This document shows, piece by piece, positions 13,404-25,964 of a stretch of DNA of 64,000 nucleotides. The notes under the pieces are model-generated. The model was not told the DNA's origin. It was given only the letters and a program-made list of their open reading frames with translations, and ran no database searches. Made by a program: the position numbers and the translations under genes. Location of the stretch: positions 8,607,001 to 8,671,000 of the forward strand of contig JAKCOZ010000020.1 of NCBI GenBank assembly GCA_022605955.1, written 5' to 3'. Position 1 is the first letter of the stretch; each line of letters begins with the position of its first letter. This DNA is from Rallus limicola (taxonomy: Eukaryota; Chordata; Aves; Gruiformes; Rallidae).

Positions 13404-15987
13404 TCAACACATCAGTTCCACTGAAACCTCCAAGAGAACTTTTCTGCCAAAACATGCCCACAGATCCTGTCTGACAAACCTTCTTTACCCCTTTGTGGCT
13501 CCCAGACACACACACTCCTGTTACAAACAGTGCATGCTATGGGTGTTTGCATGCATATACTCCCAAGAACATAAAGATACCGAGGACTGGAGGAGCGAGA
13601 CCATTACCATTACGCAGTGTTACGTATGACTGAAGCACTGAGAGTTACATCTGTGGGACAAGCTGTACACACAGAGACCATAATGCTCACTCTCTCCTCA
13701 GAAAAAAAAGATTAAAACATTACCATGCAAAAACTCTAGTGGGCACAACCCAAGCATTAATGATTTACCATCAAGCTCCTGCAGCCCTCTTTCCTCTGAA
13801 GTACATAAAAGCAACAGGAGCCTGCAGATACTGACACATTATTTCCTATCCCAGTGAAGTATGTTTTTGGCTCTGAATGTACAAAGTCCTTACCCTGTGT
13901 TTTCAAGCATCATCTCTCACACTTGCCATTAACTCCTAAGCTTTAATTCCATGGGACTAAACTCTAAATTTATACCTACTAGAGGTGCTTGTCTCTAGGA
14001 CCAAGCACTTCACGATCCTTGAACTACTGGTATTTACCAGCTTCAGGGGAAAAACAGAGGTGCCAGTCCCACATCAGAAATGGGAAAATGGAGATTGGTG
14101 ATCGAAGTCCAGAGCCACTCAGGCACGAGAGCCAGAATCTCACCAAACCCAGAAGGAGACAGGGCTATTAAAAATTAGACCAGAAAAAGGTTTATACCAT
14201 TTATCTTCCCTGTAATTATGTCAGAGTAGAAGAACAGCAATTAAATCCATACTACTTGTTACAGGTCTAGCCACCAGGTTGTCCCTTCTTTTCTCAGGAG
14301 CTGATGTTGGACAAGCTGTTATGTGCAATTTCCATCTGAAGAATCCATGTTTTTAGTGGAACTCAAGTGAGTGCAGTTTGTTTGTGTTTGTACACCCACG
14401 GCCAGGTCTCTGAACCCTGAGGCTATTTGTGAATGCGAATTTCTGTGTACTTGGAGAACTGACAAGAAATGCTGCAACTACAGATGGTACCCTGGAAAAA
14501 GGAGTGCTTTGCATCTGTTTGCTATGCAAATTAATTCATTTAACATTTGTTGACAGCAGGTCAGTTTAGCACAGGAATCAGGCTAGAAAGTTGGCAATTT
14601 AGGAACTAAGTTCTACTCAGTCCTCTTAGAAGTTAAAAAATCCAAGGGAGAATTAAAAGTAATTAGGCAGAAAAGAGCAATTAAGCCTAGAATGAATTTA
14701 ATTTTTAAACCATTAAAATCCTTGCTGTTTCCAGAGAACCTGGAATCACGGTGGATATCTACACAGAAAACGAGAGGTCCTGGGACTGCAGCAGTGCCCC
14801 CTGACCCACTGATGGGGCACTTCCCCTCTAAGGCAGCAAAACACCTGGGGAGAAGCCTGGAGACTCAGCAAAGGTCTCTGGCACCACTTGGGTGCACATG
14901 AACCAGCCTCAGCTCCATCAATCCTGCAAACAATTTAACTTGTACTCTTCTCAAAGTACCTTAATGTCTTGGTCAAAGTTGTAGGAAGATCACAAAATGG
15001 TCTTGTTAAGATGCACCCAATCATTACACTATTTAAACTGGAGAAGGGTACAACTTAAAAACAAATGCTTCTGGATTAAAAATCCCAGCAGGGATTCAGG
15101 GGTTTAAAGAAAATAAAAGAGATAAAAGACAGTACCTAGAAGAGACACTTCCCACGTACTGAAAACAATAAAATACAGTGCAAAGATACAAAACTTGAAC
15201 ACCAAAGGAAATAAAGGAACATCTGTGCATATCCTAGAACACACCTTATTTCTTATCCACTCCTTCTTTTCCATAGGCAAAAATCCACTAAATTTTAATA
15301 AATCAATCTTTGCCACCCTCCTCACCCTTTTTTTATCCTACTGTTCTTTGCCAGGTTTCCACCATACCTATTTCTCTCAATAGGTTCAACAGATACATGA
15401 ATACATTTATGCTATAAAATTACACACAAGACAGCATTTATCACAAGGCTCATGACTGTTCTAAGTACTAAAATTATTACAGACATTGCAGATCCAGTCA
15501 TCATGTTGGGTCTGCCCCTATAAACAGCAGTGGAAGAGGAAACATGTATCTCAGGGTAAGAATGTAGACGAAATTATCACCTACACTACTTTCTGAAAAA
15601 TTTGGTTATTCTGGGTATAGAGTACAGAAAAAGCACACCATAAACTTCATTACCAGATCATAGTTTGCAAACTGGCTGCGCTGCCAAGTCTTTATTTTGC
15701 AAAGGGGAATGCAGGATTCCCAAAGCATTTGTTTCAAGAGAGTTTTTGGCAACTCAGTTAAGTACAGAGTGGGATGGCACACAGATCCCACTCATCATGT
15801 TCAAGATAATATCAGGATTCAATGATCTCAGCAATGGCCAGAGTCACAGGCAAAAGCTTGACTTCAGAACTCTTAAAATAAACACTGGTCTCCAAGACAA
15901 TATAAACCTTAATGAGTTGCCTTTTCTTCCTTTGATTCTTACTGGCTATGTACACACTGTCAGTTAGCTATGGCAGTTTGCTGCAGA

Positions 15988-16225
15988 CATCACAGAACAT
16001 TAGGAGCTGGAAGGGACCTTGAAAGATCATCTAGTCCAACCCCCCTGCCAGAGCAGGGTCACCTAGACCAAATCACACAGGGATGCATCCAGGCAGGTTT
16101 GAATGTCGCTAGAGAAGGAGACTCCACACCATCTCTGGACAGTCTGTCCCAGGGCTCCGTTACCCTCACAGGGAAAAGTTCTTCCTTATGTTCACATAGA
16201 ACTTCCTATGCTCCAGCTCGCATCA
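15988..16225 (-). mobile_element. CR1 LINE 3' end fragment
   Basis: Read on the plus strand this is a reverse-complement CR1 3' end. It starts with CACAGAACATTAGGAGCTGG, then AAGGGACCTTGAAAGATC, CTAGTCCAACCCCCCTGCC, TTTGAATGTCGCTAGAGAAG, CCCTCACAGGGAAAAGTT and finally CTTCCTATGCTCCAGCT. It is in the same orientation as ARVCF, within intron D-E. It is 5'-truncated and moderately diverged. Confidence 0.92.
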
Positions 16226-18204
16226 AGTATCACAGGCAATCCTAGCGATACTACTGCTGGCAAAAGAGATAATACCTGGATGGCATCCCTGATGATAAAC
16301 TTTGCACAGTTTCTCTATTTCCAGCTTGCAAATGCCCAGGTCCAGCATTACTCAGTGTCATGCACAGGGCTTTCCCAAACACCAGCTCTCACAGATCCAC
16401 TCCTCAGCACAAGTCCCTTGGCTGTATAGACTAAAATCAATTTCATGAAACACACAGATCTTTGCTAGTTTATAAAGTGGGCATTAATCAGGGCTACACA
16501 AAGCCAGTCAGCTACCTTTGCTTTGGGTAAGAGGCAGAAGAGTGCGTGGATCATGTCTCTTGCAAAGTTAAATTCCCAAGCAAAGCAACTCCAGACCAGG
16601 TACAAATATCTCTGAAGATATTGGCCCCAATTACTGACCCCTTTGCTGAAGCACCCTTCATCCTACACACACCTGCAGCGCTACACTCCGTGCTGCTAAC
16701 AGCAGATGTTAATCTACTCGCTGGCATAAGCAGCCCAACACAACTAAAGACAGGATTCACCCTGCCCTACAGAGCCCTGCACACACAGCAGTGCCTAAAC
16801 TCTCCAAGAGAGCCTCAGGAATCACACAGAAAAAAAAAAAAAGCATTAAGGTGGTATTTTAGGCAGGATAGGACTGGAAAATGGGATGGATTGGGATTTT
16901 AAGAGACGCACAGTTGTATTTTTAAAAATTACTTGGTTTTCAATTATTTTGAAATAAATGTTTCAAGGCTCCATGTTATCAAAGGAAAGACCTACATCAA
17001 GAACAAAGTAAAGATCAGAAAGCAGTGTTAGAGAAAGCACAAGTAATTAACTGGCAGTTCACGCTGTGAGTCACCGAGTTTGAAACAAACTCACCCACAT
17101 CTGTTGATAAACTTCAGTAACAGCAAAACTGATCCTGAAACAAATGCCACCCTGCATGCATAATACCTATCTTTTGCTTGGATCTCAACTGCAAAGACAT
17201 CTAAAACCTCAGAAGCTCAAAGATACTCTCAGTTGTTTTGGAAGACAACGCAGCACACACCTGAGGCTCACTTTCAAAGGAGACAAAGGAGGCTGGCACA
17301 CTATCAACAGGACTAACTTCCAATTAAATGTCAAAGTGCTAAACAGTTTGTAGACTGCAATAAGCTCCATTCATGGAAAATTGAATTTCTAGGACCAGCT
17401 ACTGTGTCAACAAGGAAAGAGTAGGGAAAGGGTTTTTTAAACACCAACGTCTGTCAGACAGATGGCTGCAACAATTTATTCTCTGCTGGTGTTAACTATC
17501 TTATCTTGCTGGCACTTCTAAGGATGAGCCGTGGAGGATTTCAACAAGCAATGCAAAATTATTTCCAACAGTAGTAATGATAACAACTTTTGATATCTCC
17601 ATGTTTATCCCTAGATCTGGAAGTGCTCTACAAAAGATATGTAGTATCACTGACACTGTAACAAGAAGTGCGATCCACTGAGCAACAGCTCCTATCTCAC
17701 GTGCTCTACGTTTGCTGTCCTGGGCTCACTTCAGCTCACTACAAGGGGGAAGGAGACAGTTCTCCCCCTCTCCCATGAAAGAGGTTGCTCTCTCCAGGGT
17801 ACAGCAGAGAGACACGGACAAACCTTTTTCAGATTACCTGCTGACCTTCCCTCAGTTCTCCATTTGCCTTAAGGAGCTACTTGCAAGCATGAAATCACCT
17901 TGCCCCACATCTGACAAGCTTCAAATTTTCCATAAGGAAGCACATAGTCCCACACAGACAGATGAAAGGACTGGAGTACACTTCCTCCCCTCAGCAACAA
18001 AAGCAGTCACCAATCAGTGGCTGCTGTCCCAATGCATCTGAAGTGCATCAGGACCTCTTTTAATTACCAAAACTTGACATTCTCTAGCTGATGTATCTCC
18101 ACATTACTATGCTCCACACCCTTCTTCATTAGCCTTAAGAACACACCATCCAAAGTGGCACCACCTTTTGCACGTCCTGTAAAACCAGTACCTTACTTTA
18201 AAAT

Positions 18205-18254
18205 GAAAAAAACACCCCAACCAACCAACATACAAAACAACCCAACTCAAAACT
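18205..18254. repeat. A/C-rich low-complexity tract
   Basis: AAAAAAACACCCCAACCAAC, then CAACATACAAAACAACCC. Same compositional type as 32764 and 41563. Confidence 0.8.
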
Positions 18255-19631
18255 TTCCTGGAATAAAGAAGTTCAAGCAGATCACAGTACTGTACATACT
18301 GATAAAAATTTATGATGTGGATTAGGTTAGTCTACTAATGATTAGTTTATTGTCTACACTTACTGAAGAGTCTCATTCACTCGGATAATCCTTTTATCCC
18401 ACACCATGACTAATTTCCTCTTGCAGAACACCATTAGAAAATGAGACACTAGTAAGTAAAAACCTATGATGTCTGAAGCCTACTTAAAGGACCTCAGTTT
18501 CCAGTGGGACTGCAAATAACTTCAGTAATGGGCCCTCTCAGAACCCTTTTCATTACTTTCTTCATTTGAGAATTTACTCAGGGGAGTAATTATTGCAATT
18601 TAGAGACCACAAGCCCAAGAAAGAGAAATGAACCAACTTCTGAAGATGCATTAATCAGTAGAAAACTGACAGAAGTATACTTCAGAGCAACAGAAGGTAT
18701 GATGATAAATCTTTATTAGTTTTGTTCATACTAATTGACTTAATCATAAAGCTGAAGAATCTAATAGGGCATCTCCATTATATTATCTCCAAGAAAAGCA
18801 AAATGAAAAGGTTTTTAAGGTTTTTCAGACTGCATTTGGACTCCTCCTGACCCCAGCTTCTAGCATACACTGTCCTACTCTCAGGGTGCTCTCAAAAACA
18901 ATTTCTAACCAGAACAGGCTACTTTGCAAAGAATATTAGAAAAAGGGTCCTAAATGGTCAGTAGCTCAGGTTCTTAAGAAATTCTTTAGTCCTTAATCAT
19001 TCTCACTTAAAATAGGAGTGTGACCACAAAAACATTTGTGGCTAAAACTGAATCTGTATTTCATGCTCAGTGTAACTTCCATAAAACCAGTTCCCCAGAA
19101 TCTACAAACAAAGCATTTTCATAGAATTCTTAAAACCAAGAAGGGCATTTGCTCTAAAGCACATTTTTCAAATAAATAAAGCCAGCACCACCAAAGGAAG
19201 CAGAGAAGGCATTCAAAATTTGTAGAAACCGCTCGCTGAGCACAGTACAACCAACACATCAAAGTGTGATTCTCAGTACATGTGGGACTGTTTGTATTGT
19301 ATTGTAGAAATGCTTTTTATTTTGGAATTTGCTTGGTAGGTAACTTTACCTGGGTCATTCTCCATTGTATTACACACCTTCCTAAATAGATCCACCTTAC
19401 CCTGGCTAAATGACCTACTCTTCACACTGACCCTACAAGACAGACCTACACCTACAGACCTTGTGACAAGAGAGCCTGTGGCAGGCATATGTCTCCAAGT
19501 GTTAGTAGTGGCCACTGAAATTGGGATCTTTCAGAGGAAAATGAAAGATATGATACTTTATTTCAAATCATAGTAATTTTAACAAAATCCCAAACATAGG
19601 CTGTGGTGAATCCTCCGCAGCTCTGCCTTAC

Positions 19632-19815
19632 CGTAAGCAGCCAGACGTGTTCTTGAAGACAGTTGTCCACTCAGCATCACGAGGCTTAGAGTCCTCATTC
19701 GGCTCACTCTCCCAACCTGAGTGGGGTATAATCACCTCATTGGTAAGCGTCTGCAGACCATGGTTGATGATGACCATCTTCAGGGGTTCGTAAGAGGACA
19801 AGTTCCACAGGGTGC
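19632..19815 (-). CDS. ARVCF: ARVCF exon D: armadillo repeats 3 to 4 with the family loop
   Basis: This 184-base exon gives two bases to complete the Gly codon split with exon C, then 60 codons, then two bases (CG) of an Arg codon finished by exon E. The acceptor is TTTGTCCCGCAG before GCACCC, and the donor is TTACG then GTAAGG. The peptide reads GTLWNLSSYEPLKMVIINHG, then QTLTNEVIIPHSGWESEPN, then EDSKPRDAEWTTVFKNTSG and CLR. The WNLSS helix and the PHSGWE...PNED segment are diagnostic of the p120/ARVCF/delta-catenin/PKP4 subfamily. The Asn of WNLSS corresponds to a cadherin-contact residue in p120-catenin (family knowledge). It lies between a long intron on its 3' side (14.1 kb) and one of 8.4 kb on its 5' side. 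No frameshift or in-frame stop was seen. Confidence 0.97.
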
Positions 19816-20985
19816 CTGCGGGACAAATGGTGATTATTAAATAACAAGAGAGTAGCAGCTATTAAAATCTCTAGATTAAACAGAGCCACTAGAAGGTTAC
19901 ATCATAAAACTAAATGAGAAGTCAAAACCACTTGATGAGAACCCAGACTACCACAGCGCTTAGGGGAAATTCTAGACATGCAACAGAAGCATTTCCAAAA
20001 GCACAGAAGCACTTTAATCAAGATATGCATGTTGCTGAAGTCATCAAGTCCTACAACAGAGTACATAAACATGATGTGATATTGGAGATTAATAGGATTC
20101 TTCTATGTAACAGAATGTGCATACTTAGAAGTTTACCTGCACCTCAAAAAGTAAAAATTCATCCAGTGCAGCAGACAAGTACATTGAGCAAGTCTTAAAA
20201 CCAGAGGTGAATTTGTGGAGGATCACTGAACTTACGCTTATCCTTTGAACAAGATTGTATTCCATTCAAGACTCCCCTCTATTATGTACTTTCACATTTT
20301 CCAGTCACAGGCAACTTCTGTGTTCAAATCACCCGATGCCACAAACATATCATTCCTTGAAGAAGCTGAGAACCAAAATTCCTCTGTCTTTCCGTTTTTA
20401 CCTCAGTTATGAGCCAAAGTAGACAGAAGTCAAGCACCATCACAGAACAGCAGCCTTACAACTGTAAAAATACCCAGCCTTACATAAGCTACACAACATC
20501 CCAGCAGACCTGGATCAGTGTCCTGGTATTTCCTGCTCATTAGGTTAGGACTAAAACAGGGCATTCGCTTCAGAGAGTTTGTGCACAGCCCCAGCCTGGT
20601 AACATTCCCGAACTATCAGTAACAACACTTAGAGGGAGCCAGATGCTCACTTTTGGTCTCCATGGAAAACGCTGAAGACCAGCAAAATTTCAGAAAGACT
20701 GAAGAGAAAAGGTAGGCTCCCCAGGACACACAAGAAATCTTTAACTAAGAGGGTACAACACTAATCTGAGGCTCCCTGTGATACCACAACTGTGAGCCTG
20801 TGCATATTATATTACAGTAGATGCTCACCTCTTAGTGTGGACATCTAAAGCAAAACACAACACAGGTGCAACCTTTTGTTTCAGTCCCTTTCTATCACTC
20901 CAGGTTTTAAAGCCTAAAACTTTCAAACTTTGAAAAAAAAAATGACTGGAGAAGATTCTGGATCTATTCCTTTTGTCACATTCTA

Positions 20986-21009
20986 ACACACACACACACA
21001 CACACACAC
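20986..21009. repeat. (AC)12 microsatellite
   Basis: A perfect 24-base dinucleotide run in ARVCF intron C-D. Confidence 0.98.
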
Positions 21010-22327
21010 TTACTGTACCCAGCCAATGGAAAAGCTGTAGTGGTGAGGTTGTCCACAGCTGCCCAGCACTCCTACGTGCCAGAGAACCGCTGGGGCCAGC
21101 GCCCCTACCTCTGATCTCAGGAAGGCAGCTATCTCGTGGGAACAATCCTCCACACTCAGGCTTCTGCTGCAACAAGCTGTAAGTGCCAAATGCCAAACAT
21201 CCCATTTAAATATCAGCATGTTATCCATATAGGGTCATGACAGGTACCCGGTCAGGATGGGAACTTTATCTCCATTTGAGTAGTGACTGGCACTTCTACG
21301 ATAACCTCTACAGCTGATGATTTGCAGAGCCCCACAAGTCAAACGCCACCATGCCTCCTATTCAAAGTGAGCTGTACAAAATCCAGGCATCTGTTCAGAC
21401 TTAGGAGACCCTATTAATTAATAAAGAAACTCTGAGGCAGACAACCAGATGAACACCACAACCTTTCTTTCAATCTTTTCCTAAACCCCTGCTTTTTTGG
21501 CCTATTTCCTTTGCCACTCAGACAACACACCACACAAGATTTTCATAACCTACTTTTCTAGCTTTCAAACCATATCTTACAGGTGAAATAAGAATTAATT
21601 TTCTCTCTGCACCCATTAGAATAAATCACCCTTTGTCATTATAAAACACCAAACGAAACAGACAATAAGAAAAATCCCCAAACCAAGCAGAAAATGCTAA
21701 TTGGCCCCATTTTGTTGTGGAAGAAAGTCTTGACTTTCAACAACAAATTGGATCAAAAATATTAATCATACAAGAAACAAGTGAAAGTCAATATTTATAA
21801 TAAGACTATAAAACCTGACATATAAGCTACCCAATTAATTTTGATTTTTTCACTAGACAAGTCTTTCTTTAGTTACTGTACATCAATTCCTTAAGCATAT
21901 TTGGCTCATTGATACAAAAATAAAAATTACAGTTAAACCTCTAAATGCATTGGCTGGCTCAGTGCTTTAAAATTCAAATGCAAAACCTGAAAATCCAGCA
22001 CTGAGCGAGATGGATAAATCCCAGGAAATTACACAGGGTAATGATCGCTGGAGCAAACCTAGATTTCAACTGAGAACAGTGGGTGCAGAACACTCTGGTT
22101 CTGGAGGGTCTCATCAGCAGTTCCTCACAGGAACATAAATGGAGCATTTGGTATTTACAGTGGCCAAAAAAGCCCCACTGTTAGGAAAAGATGGTTCAAC
22201 TGGGGAACTCAGTACAGCATTTGTAAGGATCATGCATGCCTGGTCTTTTGAAACTGCACCATATTTTAACTGGAAACAATGTGGAAATTTGAAGTCATCT
22301 GAATACAGAGAAGCTAAGTTTAAAAGT

Positions 22328-22519
22328 TTGACAACCCTCCTTCACCAAAAGGGTTATTGGGCATTGGAACAGGCTGCCCAGGGAAGGGGTTGAGTCACTG
22401 ACCCTGGATGTATTTAAAGGATGGACAGATGAGGTGCTCAGGGATGTGGTTTAGTAGAGGATGAGTATGGTTGGACTCTACGATCTCAAAGGTCTTTTCC
22501 AACCTAGTAACTCTGTGAT
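22328..22519 (+). mobile_element. CR1 LINE 3' end fragment
   Basis: The sequence contains GGCATTGGAACAGGCTGCCC, then GATGTATTTAAAGGATGG, ATGGTTGGACTCTACGATCT and TTTTCCAACCTAGTAACTC, ending in CTCTGTGATA. These are in the expected order for a CR1 3' end. Only about 190 bases remain, and the 5' boundary is diffuse. It sits in ARVCF intron C-D, antisense to the gene. The subfamily differs from the copy at 50650, having the shorter type of 3' UTR. Confidence 0.88.
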
Positions 22520-25500
22520 ATGGAAGAGCTCCTTCCTTAAACACACATCTTGCTTTTGCACCTGAAATGACATTCTGCCTTCTCCTCTTTCCTGGAGGAA
22601 TGACATAATGTGCTATCTGTAGAGTGAAACAACAGGGTTAAATGTCACTGCTTCACAAGAATCCGGCAAACAAATACTTAAAAAGCCAAAAACACCTGTA
22701 ACACTTCCAGGATTCTATAAAAGTTTTCCAGTGTTCAAATCTTTTGCTGCTTTTTTAATGTCTAGCTTTCAACCTCTTCAACCAAACTCCCTCTTCTCCT
22801 GTATTTTTCACTGACCAGTAGTTATTTCAAGAGACTAAATGCAACTGGGATTCAACAGTATTCTAACTGGATGGCAAGACTGAAAACAGCACTAACCTGC
22901 CCATCTGCCTCACAGAAGGCAGCTCAGCTGATGCCAGTAGCCCCATCCAGGCCAAGAGAACTACCTGCTCCTATGAGAGGATTTCTTCTACAACTCTCTC
23001 TAGAATTTTTAGCCAGAGGCTGAATGCAATGTATACATTTTAGGGCAAGCACATTTTGACTTTTGGGCTGAGACAATGGGGATCGAAGTTACATAGAATC
23101 CCTTTCCTTCATCCCTTTTGAAGAAAAAACCCAACAGTTTCCAAGCTTTTCAGTTTCCCATCTGTCTCCCATCTCACAATTTTTTCATAGAAAACATCAA
23201 CAAACTGTGAAGAATAAGAGACAGACTTACTATTAAATAAAAAAGAACAAAGCTCTTCAAATTATTAAAAAATGTCAACCCACTTAAATGGGTTCTCCTT
23301 CACAGCTGAGGAAAATCCAAAGAATCCCTCAGCTGAACAGCATTCAGCAAAGGGAAACATGCAGCACTTAACAGAAAGGTAACCTAAGATAAACATGGAT
23401 GAAGGAATCTTGCGGTCTAAAGGCAGAAAAAAGCCCAATAAAACCCCACAAAAGCAAATTCAAGGCTCACTTCACTGGCATAGTATTCTACAAGAAGGGA
23501 TGCAGAAAATTAACAGTGACAATATATTTTTCTTACTCAAAATTATGAAACAAAGCGGTCAAATTCCCAGCATCCTTTCAGCTTCTTGAGAAGACAAATT
23601 CCATGGAAAAAACCACTGATAAGGTGGCAGCCACTTATAAAACCCCAAGAACTCTGATCAGATTGTAGGGCTGAGCAGTAGTGAGAGAAAATCCGGGTTA
23701 AAAAAATGAATTAAAATCCCTGTAAATTTGACAGGCATCTTTAAAAATCATTGCCTGTCTCTATTAACATAACACACTAATGATCTAACGAGCTGGAAAC
23801 ACTGTTTTTAAAACTCTAAGTTTAATGGATTCAAATGAACAGCACTCAAGAGAAATCAAGTCACTAACGCAGCAGTGTAAGGGAAAAGAAGTTATCGGAA
23901 TTCTCCATGCACCTTCACTACAGGTATCTGCCTTCTGGACCACAGTGCTAGAAAAAGAACAACTGCTGCATTCACAAGTACTATTTGTAATATGCCTATT
24001 GTTAATATAGCCTATACAACATTACTTCTGCTCTTTCAGCATGTTAAGTAGGGACTATAACTACATGTTTTGGGTTTTTTTTCCAAAGTGCTGATTATTG
24101 TAAAGATATATTAAATATTACTATAGAATAGAAAAAACGCTCTACAATTTGCATAGTATTAAGAGCAATTCGGCCCACAGACATCATTTCCTAAATCCTC
24201 AATTTCCACCTTGAGCTGTGAAAAGATTTCCAAAGACACTGCAGCAGAATACATACACACTATCATCTGAAATCCAAGGGAAACCTTTTCCTGTTGTGCT
24301 TGCCAACTTGCAAAAATCCAATGCCACAAAGTAGTAAGACGAAGAAGTTGTCAAATTCTGTCCCTATGGTCCATACCAGATCACGTAGCTTTTGGCAAAA
24401 TGAAGTGCTCTGCATGATGTTCATGGAGGACTCACTTGTTGGTCCCACAAGCATTTGTTTGACAGACTTGTTTGCATGATTCTAAGGTCCCAAAGGCTGG
24501 AGCTCTGCTTCTTCAGGTTAAGTAGTGCTCAAGTTTAGAGCCTCACCACAAACTACTGTCACAAAATACACCATGAAGAGAGACCTCCTCCTGACAAGCT
24601 TTAACAGAGAACTGGAAGGAGTAAGCTCATCTGCAAACAAGAAGTTCAAGACCACATGGTACTTTCAAAGTGAAGTTGGTGTCTGATCAGCTGGCAGTAC
24701 CTTAGCTTACATAAATCCCCGAAGGTGGGAATTCTGAGAAAGTTGTTCGACCTGCAAGTTTCTATTATAGTACCAGATCAAAATATTTCCTCTGCAGAGC
24801 ATTTTGAAGGTCAATCATTTTTCAATTAAAACCAGTTTGGCAACACACAGCGCCAGGGAAATCGTGTTCTGCACCACTTCCAACCCATGCAGTGGTGTTA
24901 AACAACAAAATTACTTTCAACGTTCTGACAGAGAATGAAATTATTCATTAAAGCTACCAACTTCTGATTGCTTTTCAAAGAATGTAATAGAATTTTGGTC
25001 TTGCATATCTGATGGGAACATTTGTTCCACAAAAATTCGTTATCACTCACGATAAAACTTTTGCAGCTTTCCCCATCAGAACAGATTTAATTCCTTATCA
25101 GCTTACGCCTCATTTCTCTGTTTTTCAAGAAAATGATCCACTGGAAGTTGGGTAGTACAGTTCCAAGACTAGAAAGGGATGCAAGGGAAAATTTTATGGA
25201 ATATTCCTCATCACAACTCTACTCATTATTTATTTATGGACAGTAAATCAAACTTTTCTCAGTGCAGTAGATGGCAGGTATTTCATAACTAATAGTTATG
25301 AACACAGTTCTGACACATGAAGTGTCACGATTTCAGCATCTGATTCCTCCCTCATGGTCTCCTGCCATGGCATCTACTTCTGGCGTGGTTTAACATGCTG
25401 GTGTGGCTTTTTTCCCAGTCCATTAACCCACGGAGCAGATCCAACCATCCAGCCTGATTCACACTGCTCTGGACAGCTGCGGTGTCAGATCACCAGGTTA

Positions 25501-25931
25501 ATGAGAGGCTGTGGGGCTGTACTAACGCCGAGCAATGACTCTCCAAAGAGGAGGATGATGCTCTCTCTTGCCAGAAAGCTCCCTCTCCAGCTGCAAATAA
25601 TGATCTTACTGTACGCTCCCACATACATCCAGTCCTGCAAGAAGGCAAGGTCCAACACCACGAGGAACAACATGTCAAATCTGGAAGTACACTCGAATTT
25701 GGACATCTAAAATATTTAAATGTCTTTCAGTTATTTAAATGTCTCTGGAAAGTAGGATTATTTTATTGTTCGTCCACATCTGGCATGACCAGCTGATGAC
25801 TACTATTCAGCTTTCAAAATGCAGTCAATATCAAGTTAAAAAAAGATTAAACCACAGACAAGTCAATGTGTCATCCCAAATGTGAATTTGCAGCCTGGTA
25901 AAAGCAATAAACAAGCAAACCCTGTATGCTG

Positions 25932-25964
25932 GTGTGTGGTTTTTTTGGGGTTTGGGTTTTTTTT
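25932..25964. repeat. T/G-rich low-complexity tract
   Basis: GTGTGTGGTTTTTTTGGGG, then TTTGGGTTTTTTTT. Same type as 31846. Confidence 0.8.

Larger units (their letters stand above)
5573..19631. other. ARVCF intron D-E (14.1 kb)
   Basis: This is the longest complete intron in the window. It carries one CR1 fragment (15988-16225), an A-rich run (13382-13403) and an A/C-rich patch (18205-18254). AT-rich patches with homeobox and POU-like motifs occur around 14524-14720. The longest open frame (5698-6111, plus strand, 137 codons) matches nothing I recognise and lacks a transcript signature. Otherwise nothing identifiable. Confidence 0.75.

Noticed and set aside
20825..21205. Minus-strand open frame of 126 codons with a short GC-richer part
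   Set aside because: The frame runs through the (AC)12 microsatellite, translating as alternating Val-Cys, which inflates its length. The GC-richer part alone has no clear exon boundaries.
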